Positions 26,604 through 36,430 of a stretch of 64,000 nt of DNA are shown here, in pieces. Each line of letters starts with the position of its first letter. The first letter of the stretch is position 1. The notes under the pieces were generated by a model. The model did no database searches and was not told where the DNA came from. It saw only the letters and a program-made list of their open reading frames with translations. A program made the translations under genes and the position numbers. Source of the DNA: an uncultured Prevotella sp. (GTDB lineage Bacteria > Bacteroidota > Bacteroidia > Bacteroidales > Bacteroidaceae); NCBI GenBank assembly GCA_900553595.1, contig USEC01000003.1:1-64000 (forward strand). Reading direction: 5' to 3'.

Positions 26604-29099
26604 ATGATGAACAAGGTTAAAAACTATCTCATTTGGTGCTATAAAAAGCTTTGTGCTTTTTTGAAATGGTACAAGAAACTGTACCAAGGAAGAAAATGGT
26701 ACACCAAAACAGCAATAGGATTTTTATCGTGCATCGTAGCGTTTCTCGCCTATCTCGGAATGGTGGATATGAACTTCCTGTGGCTGTTTGGAAAATCGCC
26801 CGGATTCTACACCATCATGAATCCTGAGACTAACGAAGCATCGGAAATATACAGTGCAGACGGAGTTCTTATAGGCAAATTCTTCAACGAAAACCGCACA
26901 CCTGTAAAATACGAGGATGTAAATCCCGTATTCTGGGAAGCCCTAATTGCTACGGAAGACGAACGCTTCTACAAACACCACGGAATTGATTTCCCCGGAC
27001 TTGTCGGAGCCGCCAAGGACGCATTGCTGCGACATGACGCCCGCGGTGCATCCACCATCACCCAGCAGCTTGCCAAGAACATGTTCCGCGTCCGTACCAA
27101 TTACAGTACCGGACTGTTGGGTTACATCCCAGGAGTGCGCATGCTCATAATGAAGAGCAAGGAGTGGGTGATTGCGACAAAGCTTGAAATCACGCATGAC
27201 AAGAAGGACATTCTCACAATGTATGCCAACACGGTGGATTTTGGTTCAAACGCTTTCGGCATAAAGACCGCATGCAAAACCTACTTCAACTCCACGCCCA
27301 AGGACATAACGACAGAACAGGCGGCAGTCCTTGTGGGCATGCTCAAGGCAACAACATACTACAATCCAATTTCAAATCCCCAAAACAGTTTGAAAAGAAG
27401 GAATGTAGTGCTCAAAAAGATGCTTTCCCACGGACACCTGACAACCAACGAGTACGACTCTATCTGTAAGATTCCCATCAAGCTCAACTACAGCGTTGAA
27501 AGCAACTACGACGGTAAAGCCCTGTACTTCCGCAATGCTGTGGCAGACGAACTGAAGAAATGGTGTGATGATAACAATTACGACCTCTACACATCCGGAT
27601 TGAAAATCTACACAACACTCGATTCGCGTCTTCAGAAATACGCAGAGGATGCTGCCATCAAACAGATGCGCCAGATTCAGCGAAACTTCAACAACCACTG
27701 GGGAAACCAGAACCCGTGGCAGGACGAGAACCACAAGGAAATTCCAAACTTCATAGAAGGAATCGTACAGAAGCAGCCTGTTTACAAGGATCTGTTGTCA
27801 CGTTTCCCGAACAATCCCGATTCAATAGAGTACTATCTGAACAAGCCCCACAAGGTAAAACTCTTTGACTATGAGAATGGAGTAATAGAAAAGGAGATAT
27901 CGACCATGGACTCCATACGCTATATGGTGCGCTTCATGCACTGCGCGTTCATTGCCATGGAACCACAGACCGGTGCCGTAAAAGCATGGGTCGGCGACAT
28001 AGACTTCAAGTCATGGAAATATGACAAGGTGACGGCAATGCGTCAGCCGGGTTCCACCTTCAAGCTTTTCGTATATACTGAGGCCATGAATCAAGGACTT
28101 ACTCCTTGCGACAAGCGTCGTGACGAGTATTTCAGCATGCAGGTCTATGACAAAGCGCAGCAAAAGGAAGTGACATGGACACCATCGAATGCAAACGGTT
28201 CGTTCTCCGGCGACTCCATTCCTCTCAAAGGAGCATTCGCAAGGAGCATAAATTCCATTGCTGTCCGTCTCGGACAGGAAATGGGAATCCAAAGAATTAT
28301 TGAGACAGCTCACAAGATGGGAATAGAAAGTCCGCTTAACGACACACCTTCATTGGCGTTAGGTTCAAGCGATGTCAATCTGCGCGAACTGGCAAATGCT
28401 TATTGCACAGTTGCCAACGACGGCAAGTACAACAAGTATGTGCTCGTGACAAGGATTGTGGACAGGAACGGCAAAGAAGTGTACAACAACCGCTCAAACG
28501 AGGAACAGGTCATCCCATACAAGAGCGCATTCCTCACACAACAGCTTCTGCTTGGAGGTCTGAGAGAACCCGGAGGAACATCGCAAAGCCTCAACGGCTA
28601 TGTAGGAGAGTTCCGCGACTGCGACTGGGGCGGCAAGACCGGTACATCGAACAACCATTCCGATGCATGGTTTATGGGAGTAAGTCCCAATCTGGTGGTT
28701 GGAGCATGGGTCGGAGGCGAATACCGATGCATACACTTCAGAACCGGCGCGCTTGGTCAAGGCAGCCGTACGGCACTCCCCATCTGCGGATACTTCCTCA
28801 ATGCCGTGCTTAAAGATCCTGCGTTCAGCAAGTATCATGCAAAGTTCGGAAAACCGAAAGATGCCGACATAACATCGGCAATGTATAGCTGTCAAAGCTA
28901 TTTTTCAAAATCAAAACGCGACACTACAGCTATTGACAGCGTAAATGTGGATGAAGAAATAATACTTGACGAGAACGGAGCACCCATAAGCATTCCAGTA
29001 CAGGATGCAAGCTCTTCAAGCAAGAGCAACGCTAACGAGCCGGAAAGCCAGCCTTCACACAAGCAGAAAGAGAAGGCTATGACTCTTGACGACTTCTGA
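26604..29099 (+). CDS. Class A penicillin-binding protein (PBP1A-like), second copy
   Basis: At 831 residues it is longer than the copy at 4505. A basic cytoplasmic head precedes a membrane helix at about 36-53. The GT51 domain has Glu118 in ATEDERFYKHHG and GASTITQQLAKN near 148. The transpeptidase has STFK (484-487), SIN (548-550) and KTGT (678-681). The C-terminal tail of about 70 residues is Ser/Asp/Glu/Lys-rich and probably disordered. All catalytic residues are present, so both class A PBPs in this window should work. The 128-bp gap upstream holds a possible TACATTTG -7 box (26486-26493) without a clear -33. Confidence 0.95.
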   Translation: MMNKVKNYLIWCYKKLCAFLKWYKKLYQGRKWYTKTAIGFLSCIVAFLAYLGMVDMNFLWLFGKSPGFYTIMNPETNEASEIYSADGVLIGKFFNENRTPVKYEDVNPVFWEALIATEDERFYKHHGIDFPGLVGAAKDALLRHDARGASTITQQLAKNMFRVRTNYSTGLLGYIPGVRMLIMKSKEWVIATKLEITHDKKDILTMYANTVDFGSNAFGIKTACKTYFNSTPKDITTEQAAVLVGMLKATTYYNPISNPQNSLKRRNVVLKKMLSHGHLTTNEYDSICKIPIKLNYSVESNYDGKALYFRNAVADELKKWCDDNNYDLYTSGLKIYTTLDSRLQKYAEDAAIKQMRQIQRNFNNHWGNQNPWQDENHKEIPNFIEGIVQKQPVYKDLLSRFPNNPDSIEYYLNKPHKVKLFDYENGVIEKEISTMDSIRYMVRFMHCAFIAMEPQTGAVKAWVGDIDFKSWKYDKVTAMRQPGSTFKLFVYTEAMNQGLTPCDKRRDEYFSMQVYDKAQQKEVTWTPSNANGSFSGDSIPLKGAFARSINSIAVRLGQEMGIQRIIETAHKMGIESPLNDTPSLALGSSDVNLRELANAYCTVANDGKYNKYVLVTRIVDRNGKEVYNNRSNEEQVIPYKSAFLTQQLLLGGLREPGGTSQSLNGYVGEFRDCDWGGKTGTSNNHSDAWFMGVSPNLVVGAWVGGEYRCIHFRTGALGQGSRTALPICGYFLNAVLKDPAFSKYHAKFGKPKDADITSAMYSCQSYFSKSKRDTTAIDSVNVDEEIILDENGAPISIPVQDASSSSKSNANEPESQPSHKQKEKAMTLDDF

Positions 29100-29105
29100 C
29101 AATAA

Positions 29106-29150
29106 GCAAAAAGCCCTGAAATCCCGATTTGGAATTTCAGGGCTTTTTGC
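29106..29150. terminator. Bidirectional terminator after the second PBP gene
   Basis: A perfect 17-bp stem (29106-29122 with 29134-29150) has T-rich flanks on both strands: CTTTTTGC on the + strand, CTTTTTGC on the - strand. Loop CCCGATTTGGA. Confidence 0.9.
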
Positions 29151-29218
29151 CTGTCTGCCAATCTGCTTCAACATCAGTTTAATATCCCCAACAAGATAAA
29201 GCCGTATCACCCATTTTC

Positions 29219-29301
29219 AAAAGAAGCCTTGTTTGAAAGTCAAAGAAGGCTTCTTTGCATTGTAAAGAAGCCTTCCTTGGATGACAAACAAGGCTTGTTT
29301 G
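29219..29301. repeat. Four-unit palindromic array 3
   Basis: Units at 29219-29235, 29241-29257, 29263-29279 and 29285-29301; spacers AAAGT, CATTG and GATGA. Here units 2 and 3 are the best complementary pair (one inner mismatch), with 1 and 4 nearly complementary, so one nested hairpin is possible. It lies between convergent genes, 69 bases after a classical terminator. Confidence 0.95.
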
Positions 29302-29344
29302 AAACTGCAGGAAGAACCAAGCAGAAACACGCCATACGGAGCGG

Positions 29345-31525
29345 CTATGAAATATCGTTTTCAACGAGATATTCCATAACATTCCGTTCCGATTCTGTAA
29401 TGTCATTATTGTCAAACAATGCCTTATCCTCCTCAAAATCAGTGGCTATGCTATATGTCGGAGTCTTTTGTCTCATAGTGTCCAGATATTTTCTGAAATG
29501 CTTTAATGCAGCATCTACCCGCATAAGGAACCAGTTGGCATAACCGGCACAAAGGACATCAGAGCCGGATGGTTCTGCCGTGTTCAGCAACCTGTCATAC
29601 AGTATTACGGCATCATCAGCCCGCCCGCTCATAAGATAGCCCCATGCAAGTGAACGCATCACATCGATATTGTCAGGGTGTTCGTAATTAAGTCTAAACA
29701 ACACCTGCATACCCATTTTCTGCTTTCCATTGTTCAACTGTGAAACGGCAAGTCCAAGATTGTCGCGCAAACTGTCGGGAGAAGCATCAACCAACAGACG
29801 GTAATACTCTTCCGATTTTGCATAATCGTGCAGCGCAAAACTGGCTTTTGCCAAACCTTTCAGCGTGACAGTGTCAGCAGGGGCGTCAGCAAGCACACTC
29901 TCCAACAACTCCATTGCCTTTCCGTAATCACCCATCTGCAAATAAGCCAATGCCGCTATGCGTTTTTCTTCGGACGCGGAATGCGATTCAGAACCCGTCT
30001 GCCACAACCTTTTGATGTGTGAATAAAGTTTCTGCCTGTACAGGAATTTCATCAGACCGAGCCGTTCTTCCGACAGTCTTGCATCCTGAAAGAGTTCATC
30101 TGCAAAGAAGAATGAAGCAAGGGCATCATCCGTAAAGCTGAAAGGATTGTCGAAATCGCTACGATTCTGATAGATGTTGAAGAAGCGGTAAAGATCCTGC
30201 AGATATGTTCTCCGCACATAGGCGGCACTCTCACGCTGTCCCGTCGGGACGGTAGCACCCAATGCTTCGCCGTTGCCCACCATGTTCCTCACATTGGCAG
30301 GCAGCCTGTCGAACACCGATGCCATGGCAAACGCAAACGAATACTTGTCGGAATCGCAGAAAGGTCCGTTTTGCAATAGAGTGTCCAAGAAGTTGGAACC
30401 GCTGAGCTTATCAGCAAGAGCGCGCAGTTCGGGATGCTCAGAATTGAACGGACAGAACCAATTGCTCAACTGATAGAAGAATCTGAAACGCTTCATTTGC
30501 GAGAATCCGCCATAATATATGTCAATGCCGGTCTTCTGCATATCCATCATTTGCGACATCGTCTTTTCAAGTTTCTCAATCTCGGCATCAGAGTCTTCCG
30601 TACCAAGTATGTCGCGCATCATATCATCATCCCGTTCAATGAATCCGGAACCGGAAGCACGCAGATTGCTGTTCTTAACCAATGTCGGAATAATCTCTTT
30701 CTGGATACGTTCCTTGTCAGATTCGGCATTGGCGCAATAGAACAATTGCATCTGAAGTTGCAGCAGTTCTTCACGCTTCATTTTGTCGTCGAGCACACGG
30801 TTTATGCCCTCCTCCACTTCCGGGAACAACGGGATTCCGCTCTTCGGAGCACACAACACCCAACCTACAAAGGCTCTCTGCCGCACCCGTTCATAAACTG
30901 CGTTTTCATATATAGACAGCAACGTGACCCACTTCTCCACATCGAAAACATTCATCAGCGAGAGCATTATCGATGAGATGATTGTCAGGATGTCATTCTG
31001 GTCAATCGTGGGAGACAACAGAAGTTTCCGCATAAACGCTGATGTCCCTTCACTCCATTGCCCTGAAACAAGTATGGAGTTGAACAGCGTTTCAACGTAT
31101 CGTTGATGGTCTGAATAAATGTTTTGCAGAGAGTCAGGTTGCGAACTGTCCAACAATGAATTCAATGCCACATCCTGAACAAAGGTCTCCAGAGTCTTGC
31201 GGATTTCCACATGACACATTTCCACATCAAAGGAAAATCGTTTCGCAGCCATAAACGAAGGACGTTTCTTTATCAAAGACTCCATCCTCACATTGCCGTA
31301 CAGACGGAAGACACGACGGAGCAAACCGTCATAGACCGTCTCCAGTTGCGGATCCTTATAGCCCCGCTGCATGTAACCACACATAAGGCGGAAATCAGAC
31401 TCTATGATTTCCACTTCGTTCGACAATGTATTCAATTCGTGTTGAGTAATATATTTCTTCAAAGCCGACAATGAATTGCCGATATCACGCTTTACAAGAA
31501 TCAATTCCCTTATACTCATTTCCAT
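29345..31525 (-). CDS. Large tetratricopeptide-repeat protein of unknown role
   Basis: The 726-residue protein has no signal peptide and is probably cytoplasmic. The N-terminal two thirds are helical and unfamiliar, with an acidic/Met-rich linker near 310-340 (DDDMMRDILGTEDSDAEIEKLEKTMSQMMDM). From about 520 it has several TPR-like helical pairs (ALAYLQMGDYGKAMELLESVL, LAKASFALHDYAKSEEYYRLLV, LAWGYLMSGRADDAVILYDRLL, ALKHFRKYLD). TPRs usually mediate protein contacts. The lipoprotein gene ends 18 bases upstream on the same strand, so the two are probably an operon. I do not recognise a more specific family. Confidence 0.75.
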   Translation of the reverse strand: MEMSIRELILVKRDIGNSLSALKKYITQHELNTLSNEVEIIESDFRLMCGYMQRGYKDPQLETVYDGLLRRVFRLYGNVRMESLIKKRPSFMAAKRFSFDVEMCHVEIRKTLETFVQDVALNSLLDSSQPDSLQNIYSDHQRYVETLFNSILVSGQWSEGTSAFMRKLLLSPTIDQNDILTIISSIMLSLMNVFDVEKWVTLLSIYENAVYERVRQRAFVGWVLCAPKSGIPLFPEVEEGINRVLDDKMKREELLQLQMQLFYCANAESDKERIQKEIIPTLVKNSNLRASGSGFIERDDDMMRDILGTEDSDAEIEKLEKTMSQMMDMQKTGIDIYYGGFSQMKRFRFFYQLSNWFCPFNSEHPELRALADKLSGSNFLDTLLQNGPFCDSDKYSFAFAMASVFDRLPANVRNMVGNGEALGATVPTGQRESAAYVRRTYLQDLYRFFNIYQNRSDFDNPFSFTDDALASFFFADELFQDARLSEERLGLMKFLYRQKLYSHIKRLWQTGSESHSASEEKRIAALAYLQMGDYGKAMELLESVLADAPADTVTLKGLAKASFALHDYAKSEEYYRLLVDASPDSLRDNLGLAVSQLNNGKQKMGMQVLFRLNYEHPDNIDVMRSLAWGYLMSGRADDAVILYDRLLNTAEPSGSDVLCAGYANWFLMRVDAALKHFRKYLDTMRQKTPTYSIATDFEEDKALFDNNDITESERNVMEYLVENDIS

Positions 31526-31543
31526 ATCAAGAGCCTGTAACTG

Positions 31544-32446
31544 TTACTTCTGATTAGCATTGATTATTTCTGAAGGCTGTGGTTTTGCCACATATTCGTA
31601 ACGCTGCTGCGGAATTGCCTTGACAATTTTAGAGTCAAGACGATAGTACTTTTGCATTATTTCCTCATAATGCGGAACGCCATAAACATTCAATGAGTCG
31701 CAAGCTTTGTTGTAAGCTTTCACCAATGCTTCAATCTGCCGCTTGCGGTATTTGTCTTTGGCGGCATCCTCGCGAATTGCAATCACGCCAAACCTGCCCT
31801 TCATCTTACGGCTGTCTGCAATGACCGGCGACCCGAACAAGCGTGCAGCCGTAGCATAAGGTTCCGTGAGCCATGCCGCATCCATCTCGTTGTTCTGCAG
31901 CATCGAGCACCGTATGTTCACATCGTTCACCTGTATGCGGAAGACAACAGAAGAAGTCTTTACGCCATCAAGCACCCGGTCCGTCAGATAATCAGTCGCA
32001 GAGAAACGCGACATGGCTACCATTTTGTCACCGAGTTGGTTCGTTTTCTTTATTCGGGTCTTCCTGTTTGTAAGCAGTTGCCAGTAAGCATTGGTGAAAG
32101 TCAGATACGACAGTGCGGTCCCTTTGCCTTTAAGACGCTCCGTTCTTACCACATCCGAAACCATAGCCTCAACGCTTTTCCCCTCGAACGCAGTGTCACA
32201 GTCCATCTGAGCGGTGAACAACCGCAACCTGACATCAACATCCAACGAGTCAAACCAACCTTTTTCTTTGGCCAAGTACAAAGGCATACAGTCAAGAGTA
32301 GGAAGTACCGCTACTTTAAATGCTAAAGAATCTTCTTTCTGTCTTTCCTTTTTCTCTGCCAACGACAATCGCTTCCTTTCCTCAACAGATTGCCCACAAG
32401 AAAGAAAAAGGACAAGTAAAAATATGTAGAATATGCTTTTTTTCAT
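31544..32446 (-). CDS. Lipoprotein, NMT1/SsuA-like substrate-binding fold
   Basis: A lipoprotein signal peptide ends in LFLSC at about residue 17, so the mature protein (about 283 residues) is membrane-anchored. The rest looks like a periplasmic-binding-protein fold of the NMT1/THI5/SsuA type: VAVLPTLDCMPLYLAKEKGWFDSLDVDVRL, a DCDTAFEGKSVEAMVSDVVRTERLKGKG segment, and NNEMDAAWLTEPYATAARLFG. No ABC permease or ATPase gene is adjacent. Its only partner is the TPR gene downstream, so it may have been recruited for sensing or envelope work rather than transport. Its promoter region overlaps the divergent radA promoter. Confidence 0.75.
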   Translation of the reverse strand: MKKSIFYIFLLVLFLSCGQSVEERKRLSLAEKKERQKEDSLAFKVAVLPTLDCMPLYLAKEKGWFDSLDVDVRLRLFTAQMDCDTAFEGKSVEAMVSDVVRTERLKGKGTALSYLTFTNAYWQLLTNRKTRIKKTNQLGDKMVAMSRFSATDYLTDRVLDGVKTSSVVFRIQVNDVNIRCSMLQNNEMDAAWLTEPYATAARLFGSPVIADSRKMKGRFGVIAIREDAAKDKYRKRQIEALVKAYNKACDSLNVYGVPHYEEIMQKYYRLDSKIVKAIPQQRYEYVAKPQPSEIINANQK

Positions 32447-32450
32447 TCAG

Positions 32451-32458
32451 CAAAAGTA
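32451..32458 (-). promoter_or_regulatory. Possible -7 box for the lipoprotein-TPR operon
   Basis: TACTTTTG on the - strand, very close to the start codon (32446), with no good -33 element. A short or absent leader would result. Confidence 0.35.
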
Positions 32459-32467
32459 GTAATAAAT

Positions 32468-32498
32468 TTTGTAACAACGAAAATTATTAGTATTTTTG
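32468..32498 (+). promoter_or_regulatory. Promoter for radA
   Basis: TTTG at 32468-32471, 19 bases, TATTTTTG at 32491-32498, 15 bases upstream of the ATG. Confidence 0.7.
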
Positions 32499-32513
32499 TA
32501 GGAAATTGGAATC

Positions 32514-33911
32514 ATGGCAAAAGACAAGACAGCATACGTTTGCAGTAATTGCGGATACGACTCAACCAAATGGATTGGGAAATGCCCGAGTTGTGGTCAG
32601 TGGAACACGTTCAAGGAGATACGGATTTCAGGCTGTACTTCGGGTTTTTCAAGCAGAAGCCACTCCGCAGGCACTCCTTTGAACAACAAGATCAGCCGCC
32701 CTATCAAGCTTAAAGACATCCCTGCCATTGACGACCCACGCATCGACATGCACGACAGCGAACTGAACAGAGTCCTTGGTGGAGGACTGGTCGTAGGCAG
32801 CATGGTTCTGCTTGGCGGTGAACCTGGCATAGGCAAGAGTACACTCACATTGCAGACAGTACTCAATCTCAACGACAAAAGCATCCTATATGTAAGCGGT
32901 GAGGAGAGTGCCCACCAATTGAAAATGCGTGCCGAACGGCTTTGTGAGAACACGGGTAAAACGCTTCAGGACAATATCACCATTCTGTGCGAGACTTCAC
33001 TGAACAGGATTTTCGAGTATGCAAATGAAATAAACCCGGAAATCGTGGTCATTGACTCCATTCAGACAATAGCAATGGAGGAAGTGGAAAGCAGTCCCGG
33101 AAGTATAACGCAGGTGCGTGAGTGCGCCGCTTCCCTACTCCATTTTGCAAAGACAAGCGGCATACCCGTCATACTCATCGGGCACATCAACAAAGAAGGG
33201 ACATTGGCCGGGCCAAAGATATTGGAACATATCGTTGATACGGTAATCCAGTTTGAAGGCGACCAGCACTACATGTACCGAATCTTACGCTCTATCAAGA
33301 ACCGGTTCGGAAGCACTTCCGAACTCGGAATATACGAAATGCGGCAAAACGGACTGCGCCAAGTGAACAATCCCTCAGAGTTGCTCATGTCGCAAGACCA
33401 TGGAGGGCTTTCAGGAATAGCCATCAGTTCCACAATAGAAGGAGTGCGTCCTTTCCTTGTTGAGACACAGGCTCTGGTGTCATCTGCGGCATACGGCACG
33501 CCACAACGTTCGGCAACCGGATTCGACCAGCGCCGCCTTAACATGCTGTTGGCCGTACTTGAGAAACGCGTCGGGTTCAAACTGATACAAAAAGATGTGT
33601 TCATCAACATCGCAGGAGGAATCCGTGTCACCGATTTGGCAATGGATTTGAGTGTCATTGCAGCCGTATTCTCAAGCAATGTGGACATACCCATTGAGGC
33701 AGGATGGTGTATGGCGGGAGAAGTAGGACTCAGTGGAGAGGTCAGATCCGTCAATCGTATAGAACAAAGACTGGCAGAAGCCGAGAAACTGGGATTCACA
33801 GACATAATCATCCCACAATACAATATCCAGGGAATCGTACAGGAAAAATTTAACATAAAGCTTCATCCGGTACGCAAAGTGGAAGAAGCCTTACGACTAT
33901 TGTTTGGATAA
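32514..33911 (+). CDS. radA: DNA repair protein RadA
   Basis: RadA is a RecA-like helicase that extends strand exchange during recombination repair. The 465-residue protein has a zinc finger (Cys10, Cys13, Cys24, Cys27), Walker A GGEPGIGKST near residue 97, the RadA-specific KNRFG motif near 260, and a C-terminal Lon-protease-like domain (VFINIAGGIRVTDLAMDLSVIAAVFSS, MAGEVGLSGEVRSV). All features are intact. queC overlaps or abuts its 3' end depending on the start chosen. Confidence 0.96.
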   Translation: MAKDKTAYVCSNCGYDSTKWIGKCPSCGQWNTFKEIRISGCTSGFSSRSHSAGTPLNNKISRPIKLKDIPAIDDPRIDMHDSELNRVLGGGLVVGSMVLLGGEPGIGKSTLTLQTVLNLNDKSILYVSGEESAHQLKMRAERLCENTGKTLQDNITILCETSLNRIFEYANEINPEIVVIDSIQTIAMEEVESSPGSITQVRECAASLLHFAKTSGIPVILIGHINKEGTLAGPKILEHIVDTVIQFEGDQHYMYRILRSIKNRFGSTSELGIYEMRQNGLRQVNNPSELLMSQDHGGLSGIAISSTIEGVRPFLVETQALVSSAAYGTPQRSATGFDQRRLNMLLAVLEKRVGFKLIQKDVFINIAGGIRVTDLAMDLSVIAAVFSSNVDIPIEAGWCMAGEVGLSGEVRSVNRIEQRLAEAEKLGFTDIIIPQYNIQGIVQEKFNIKLHPVRKVEEALRLLFG

Positions 33912-33933
33912 CATAATAAAAAAACATCTTCAA

Positions 33934-34587
33934 ATGAAAGATTCACTAATCATTGTGAGCGGTGGAATGGATAGCATAACACTGCTCTACGACAAGAAAG
34001 ACGAAATAGCCTTAGGTGTTTCGTTTGATTACGGCAGCAACCATAATGCCCGCGAAATACCATACGCTGCGGAACATTGCAGGCGTTTAGGGATAAAGCA
34101 CATCACAATCAACCTCGACTTCATTCATGAATACTTCAAAAGCAGCCTGCTTGAAGGAGCGGAAGCGATACCGGAAGGACATTATGCCGACGACAACATG
34201 AAATCGACAGTCGTGCCCTTCAGAAACGGAATTATGCTTTCGATAGCCATCGGCATAGCAGAAAGCAACGGATTACAGAAGGTTCTGATAGCCAATCATG
34301 GCGGCGACCACGCCATTTATCCCGACTGCCGCCCTGCATTCATCGATGCAATCGACAAGGCAGCGACCGAAGGTACATACAACAACTGCAAAGTTGTGGC
34401 ACCCTACACGAACATATCAAAGACGGACATTGCCAGAATCGGCAAAGCACTCGGAATAGACTATTCGGAAACTTGGAGCTGCTACAAAGGCGAAGAAGTA
34501 CACTGTGGCAAATGCGGCACTTGCGTTGAGCGCAGAGAAGCCCTTGCCGAAGCAGGGATAGAAGACAAAACCCAATACAAAGTCTGA
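33934..34587 (+). CDS. queC: 7-cyano-7-deazaguanine synthase
   Basis: QueC converts 7-carboxy-7-deazaguanine to preQ0 for queuosine. The start MKDSLIIVSGGMDS gives 217 residues and places the PP-loop SGGMDS at residues 9-14. An in-frame ATG at 33904 would overlap radA by 8 bases and adds residues not expected before the PP-loop. The zinc-binding cysteines lie near the C-terminus (WSCYKGEEVHCGKCGTC). The other preQ0 genes (queD, queE, queF) are not adjacent in this window. Confidence 0.94.
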   Translation: MKDSLIIVSGGMDSITLLYDKKDEIALGVSFDYGSNHNAREIPYAAEHCRRLGIKHITINLDFIHEYFKSSLLEGAEAIPEGHYADDNMKSTVVPFRNGIMLSIAIGIAESNGLQKVLIANHGGDHAIYPDCRPAFIDAIDKAATEGTYNNCKVVAPYTNISKTDIARIGKALGIDYSETWSCYKGEEVHCGKCGTCVERREALAEAGIEDKTQYKV

Positions 34588-34718
34588 CATAAAAGAAAAG
34601 GAAACACCTGCTGCGGTTAAATACTTTAAAATAATAACGCAGTAACACCCAAATATCATTTTTTATTAGTAATTTTGCGTTCAAAAGAAATAATTCTAAC
34701 AAATTAAATATTAGTAAA

Positions 34719-35966
34719 ATGAAAATCGAAGATTTCAACTTTGCCGGTAAAAAGGCCATCGTACGTGTTGATTTTAATGTACCATTGGATGAGAATGGAA
34801 ATGTAACTGACGACACTCGCATCCGCGGCGCTCTCCCCACCTTGAAGAAGGTTCTCGCCGATGGTGGTGCTCTTATCATGATGAGCCACATGGGCAAGCC
34901 CAAAGGCAAAGTAAACATGAAGTTGTCTTTGAGTCAAATTGTACCTAACGTATCAAAAGCACTTGGCGTTGATGTAAAATTCGCAAAAGACTGTGGCAAT
35001 GCATCTGAAGAGGCTGCCGCATTGAAGCCAGGCGAGGCTCTTCTTCTTGAAAACCTCCGCTTCTATCCAGAGGAGGAAGGAAAGCCAGTAGGCGTAGAAA
35101 AGGGCACACCTGAGTTTGATGCTGCAAAGAAAGAAATGAAAGGCCGTCAGCAGGAATTTGCAAAGAAGCTCGCTTCTTACGCTGACTGCTATGTAATGGA
35201 TGCCTTCGGAACAGCTCACCGCAAGCATGCTTCAACAGCCGTTATCGACGAATATTTCGACAAAGACCACAAGATGCTCGGCTACCTCATGGAGAAAGAG
35301 GTGAATGCTGTTGATGCTGTGCTTGGCAACATCAAGCATCCTTTCACTGCAATCATGGGTGGTTCTAAGGTTTCCACAAAGATCGGAATCATCGAAAACC
35401 TCCTCACAAAGGTTGATAACCTCATCCTCTGCGGTGGTATGACATATACATTCGCTAAGGCTCAGGGCGGAAAAATCGGTCTCTCAATCTGTGAGGACGA
35501 CAAGCTTGACATTGCTCTCGATGTTATCAAGAAGGCAAAGGAGAACGGCGTAAACCTCGTTCTCGGTACCGACTCAGTTTGCGGCGATGCTTTCAAGAAC
35601 GACTGCAACACTCAGATTTGCCCGTCAAACGACATTCCCGACGGTTGGGAAGGTATGGATGCAGGTCCTAAGACACGCGAACTCTTCGCTAATGCAATCA
35701 AGGGCGCAAAGACTATCCTCTGGAACGGTCCTGCCGGTGTATTCGAGTTCGACAACTTCGCTGGCGGCTCAAAGGCAATCGCTGAGGCAATCGCTGAGGC
35801 AACAAAGGAAGGAGCATTCTCACTTATCGGTGGTGGCGACTCTGTAGCTTGCATCAACAAGTTCGGTCTTGCAGACCAGGTTTCTTATATCTCAACCGGT
35901 GGCGGTGCTTTGCTCGAAGCAATTGAAGGCAAAGTTCTTCCTGGAGTAGCTGCAATCGAAGCATAA
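34719..35966 (+). CDS. pgk: Phosphoglycerate kinase
   Basis: Pgk makes ATP from 1,3-bisphosphoglycerate in glycolysis. The 415-residue protein begins with [25 protein letters not shown] and has MSHMGKPKG near residue 54, [12 protein letters not shown] near 110, [12 protein letters not shown] near 212 and the C-terminal [13 protein letters not shown] nucleotide/hinge block near 370. It has codon use typical of a highly expressed gene (frequent GCT, CTC, ATC and few rare codons) compared with its neighbours. A possible -7 box TAATTTTG is at 34670-34677. Confidence 0.97.
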   Translation: MKIEDFNFAGKKAIVRVDFNVPLDENGNVTDDTRIRGALPTLKKVLADGGALIMMSHMGKPKGKVNMKLSLSQIVPNVSKALGVDVKFAKDCGNASEEAAALKPGEALLLENLRFYPEEEGKPVGVEKGTPEFDAAKKEMKGRQQEFAKKLASYADCYVMDAFGTAHRKHASTAVIDEYFDKDHKMLGYLMEKEVNAVDAVLGNIKHPFTAIMGGSKVSTKIGIIENLLTKVDNLILCGGMTYTFAKAQGGKIGLSICEDDKLDIALDVIKKAKENGVNLVLGTDSVCGDAFKNDCNTQICPSNDIPDGWEGMDAGPKTRELFANAIKGAKTILWNGPAGVFEFDNFAGGSKAIAEAIAEATKEGAFSLIGGGDSVACINKFGLADQVSYISTGGGALLEAIEGKVLPGVAAIEA

Positions 35967-35995
35967 GACAAAACTACATAAAGGTTAATAACGGA

Positions 35996-36035
35996 ATAGG
36001 AGGAAGACCCCAAACGGGTTTTCCTCCTATTTTTA
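35996..36035 (+). terminator. Terminator of pgk
   Basis: A 15-bp stem (35996-36010 with 36016-36030), loop CAAAC, followed by TTTTTATTTT. Confidence 0.9.
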
Positions 36036-36084
36036 TTTTGTATTCTCTGTTGCACTTCTATATGCCTCACCTTTCAGAAGTATA

Positions 36085-36177
36085 TATAAAGTTAAATGCC
36101 GGACTCTTCACAGAGTTCGGCATTCCATCTCAATAGGTATTAGCCTTTTAAAGGTAAAAAGATTGTATTCAGGATAA
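36085..36177 (-). ncRNA. Candidate small RNA with its own promoter and terminator
   Basis: On the - strand a promoter-like TTTG (36215-36212), 20 bases, TACCTTTG (36191-36184) points away from rsmE into the intergenic space. About 55 bases downstream is a 12-bp hairpin (36124-36113 with 36106-36095) with one G-T pair, followed by TTTAACTTTATAT. This predicts an RNA of about 90 nt. No credible frame lies within: the only ATG gives six codons. The predicted 3' end stops short of the pgk terminator region. Confidence 0.4.
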
Positions 36178-36183
36178 CTGTTA

Positions 36184-36215
36184 CAAAGGTAATGCTTTTT
36201 TGTGGTGTTTGCAAA
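36184..36215 (-). promoter_or_regulatory. Orphan promoter for the candidate small RNA
   Basis: TTTG-N20-TACCTTTG on the - strand with no gene downstream before the 3' end of the opposite-strand pgk. Confidence 0.5.
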
Positions 36216-36367
36216 TCTTTTACCACTCATAAAGCATCTTTTGTCAATTATTTTTTCACTTTTCCAAAATATTATGCAACAAATGGTCCGTATGCGAAAA
36301 AACGGCTGTGAAAACAGGATGAAAACCTGCTTGAAAAGATTCTGATATAGTGGCTGATAAAAAGAAA

Positions 36368-36407
36368 AAGGATGCGGCTGTGAAATTAAAAACCAACCCG
36401 CATCCTT
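36368..36407 (-). terminator. Terminator of rsmE
   Basis: A 10-bp stem (AAGGATGCGG at 36368-36377 with 36398-36407), followed on the - strand by TTTTTCTTTTTA. Confidence 0.75.
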
Positions 36408-36430
36408 ATTGTATCGAAAGAGCCGTCCTT

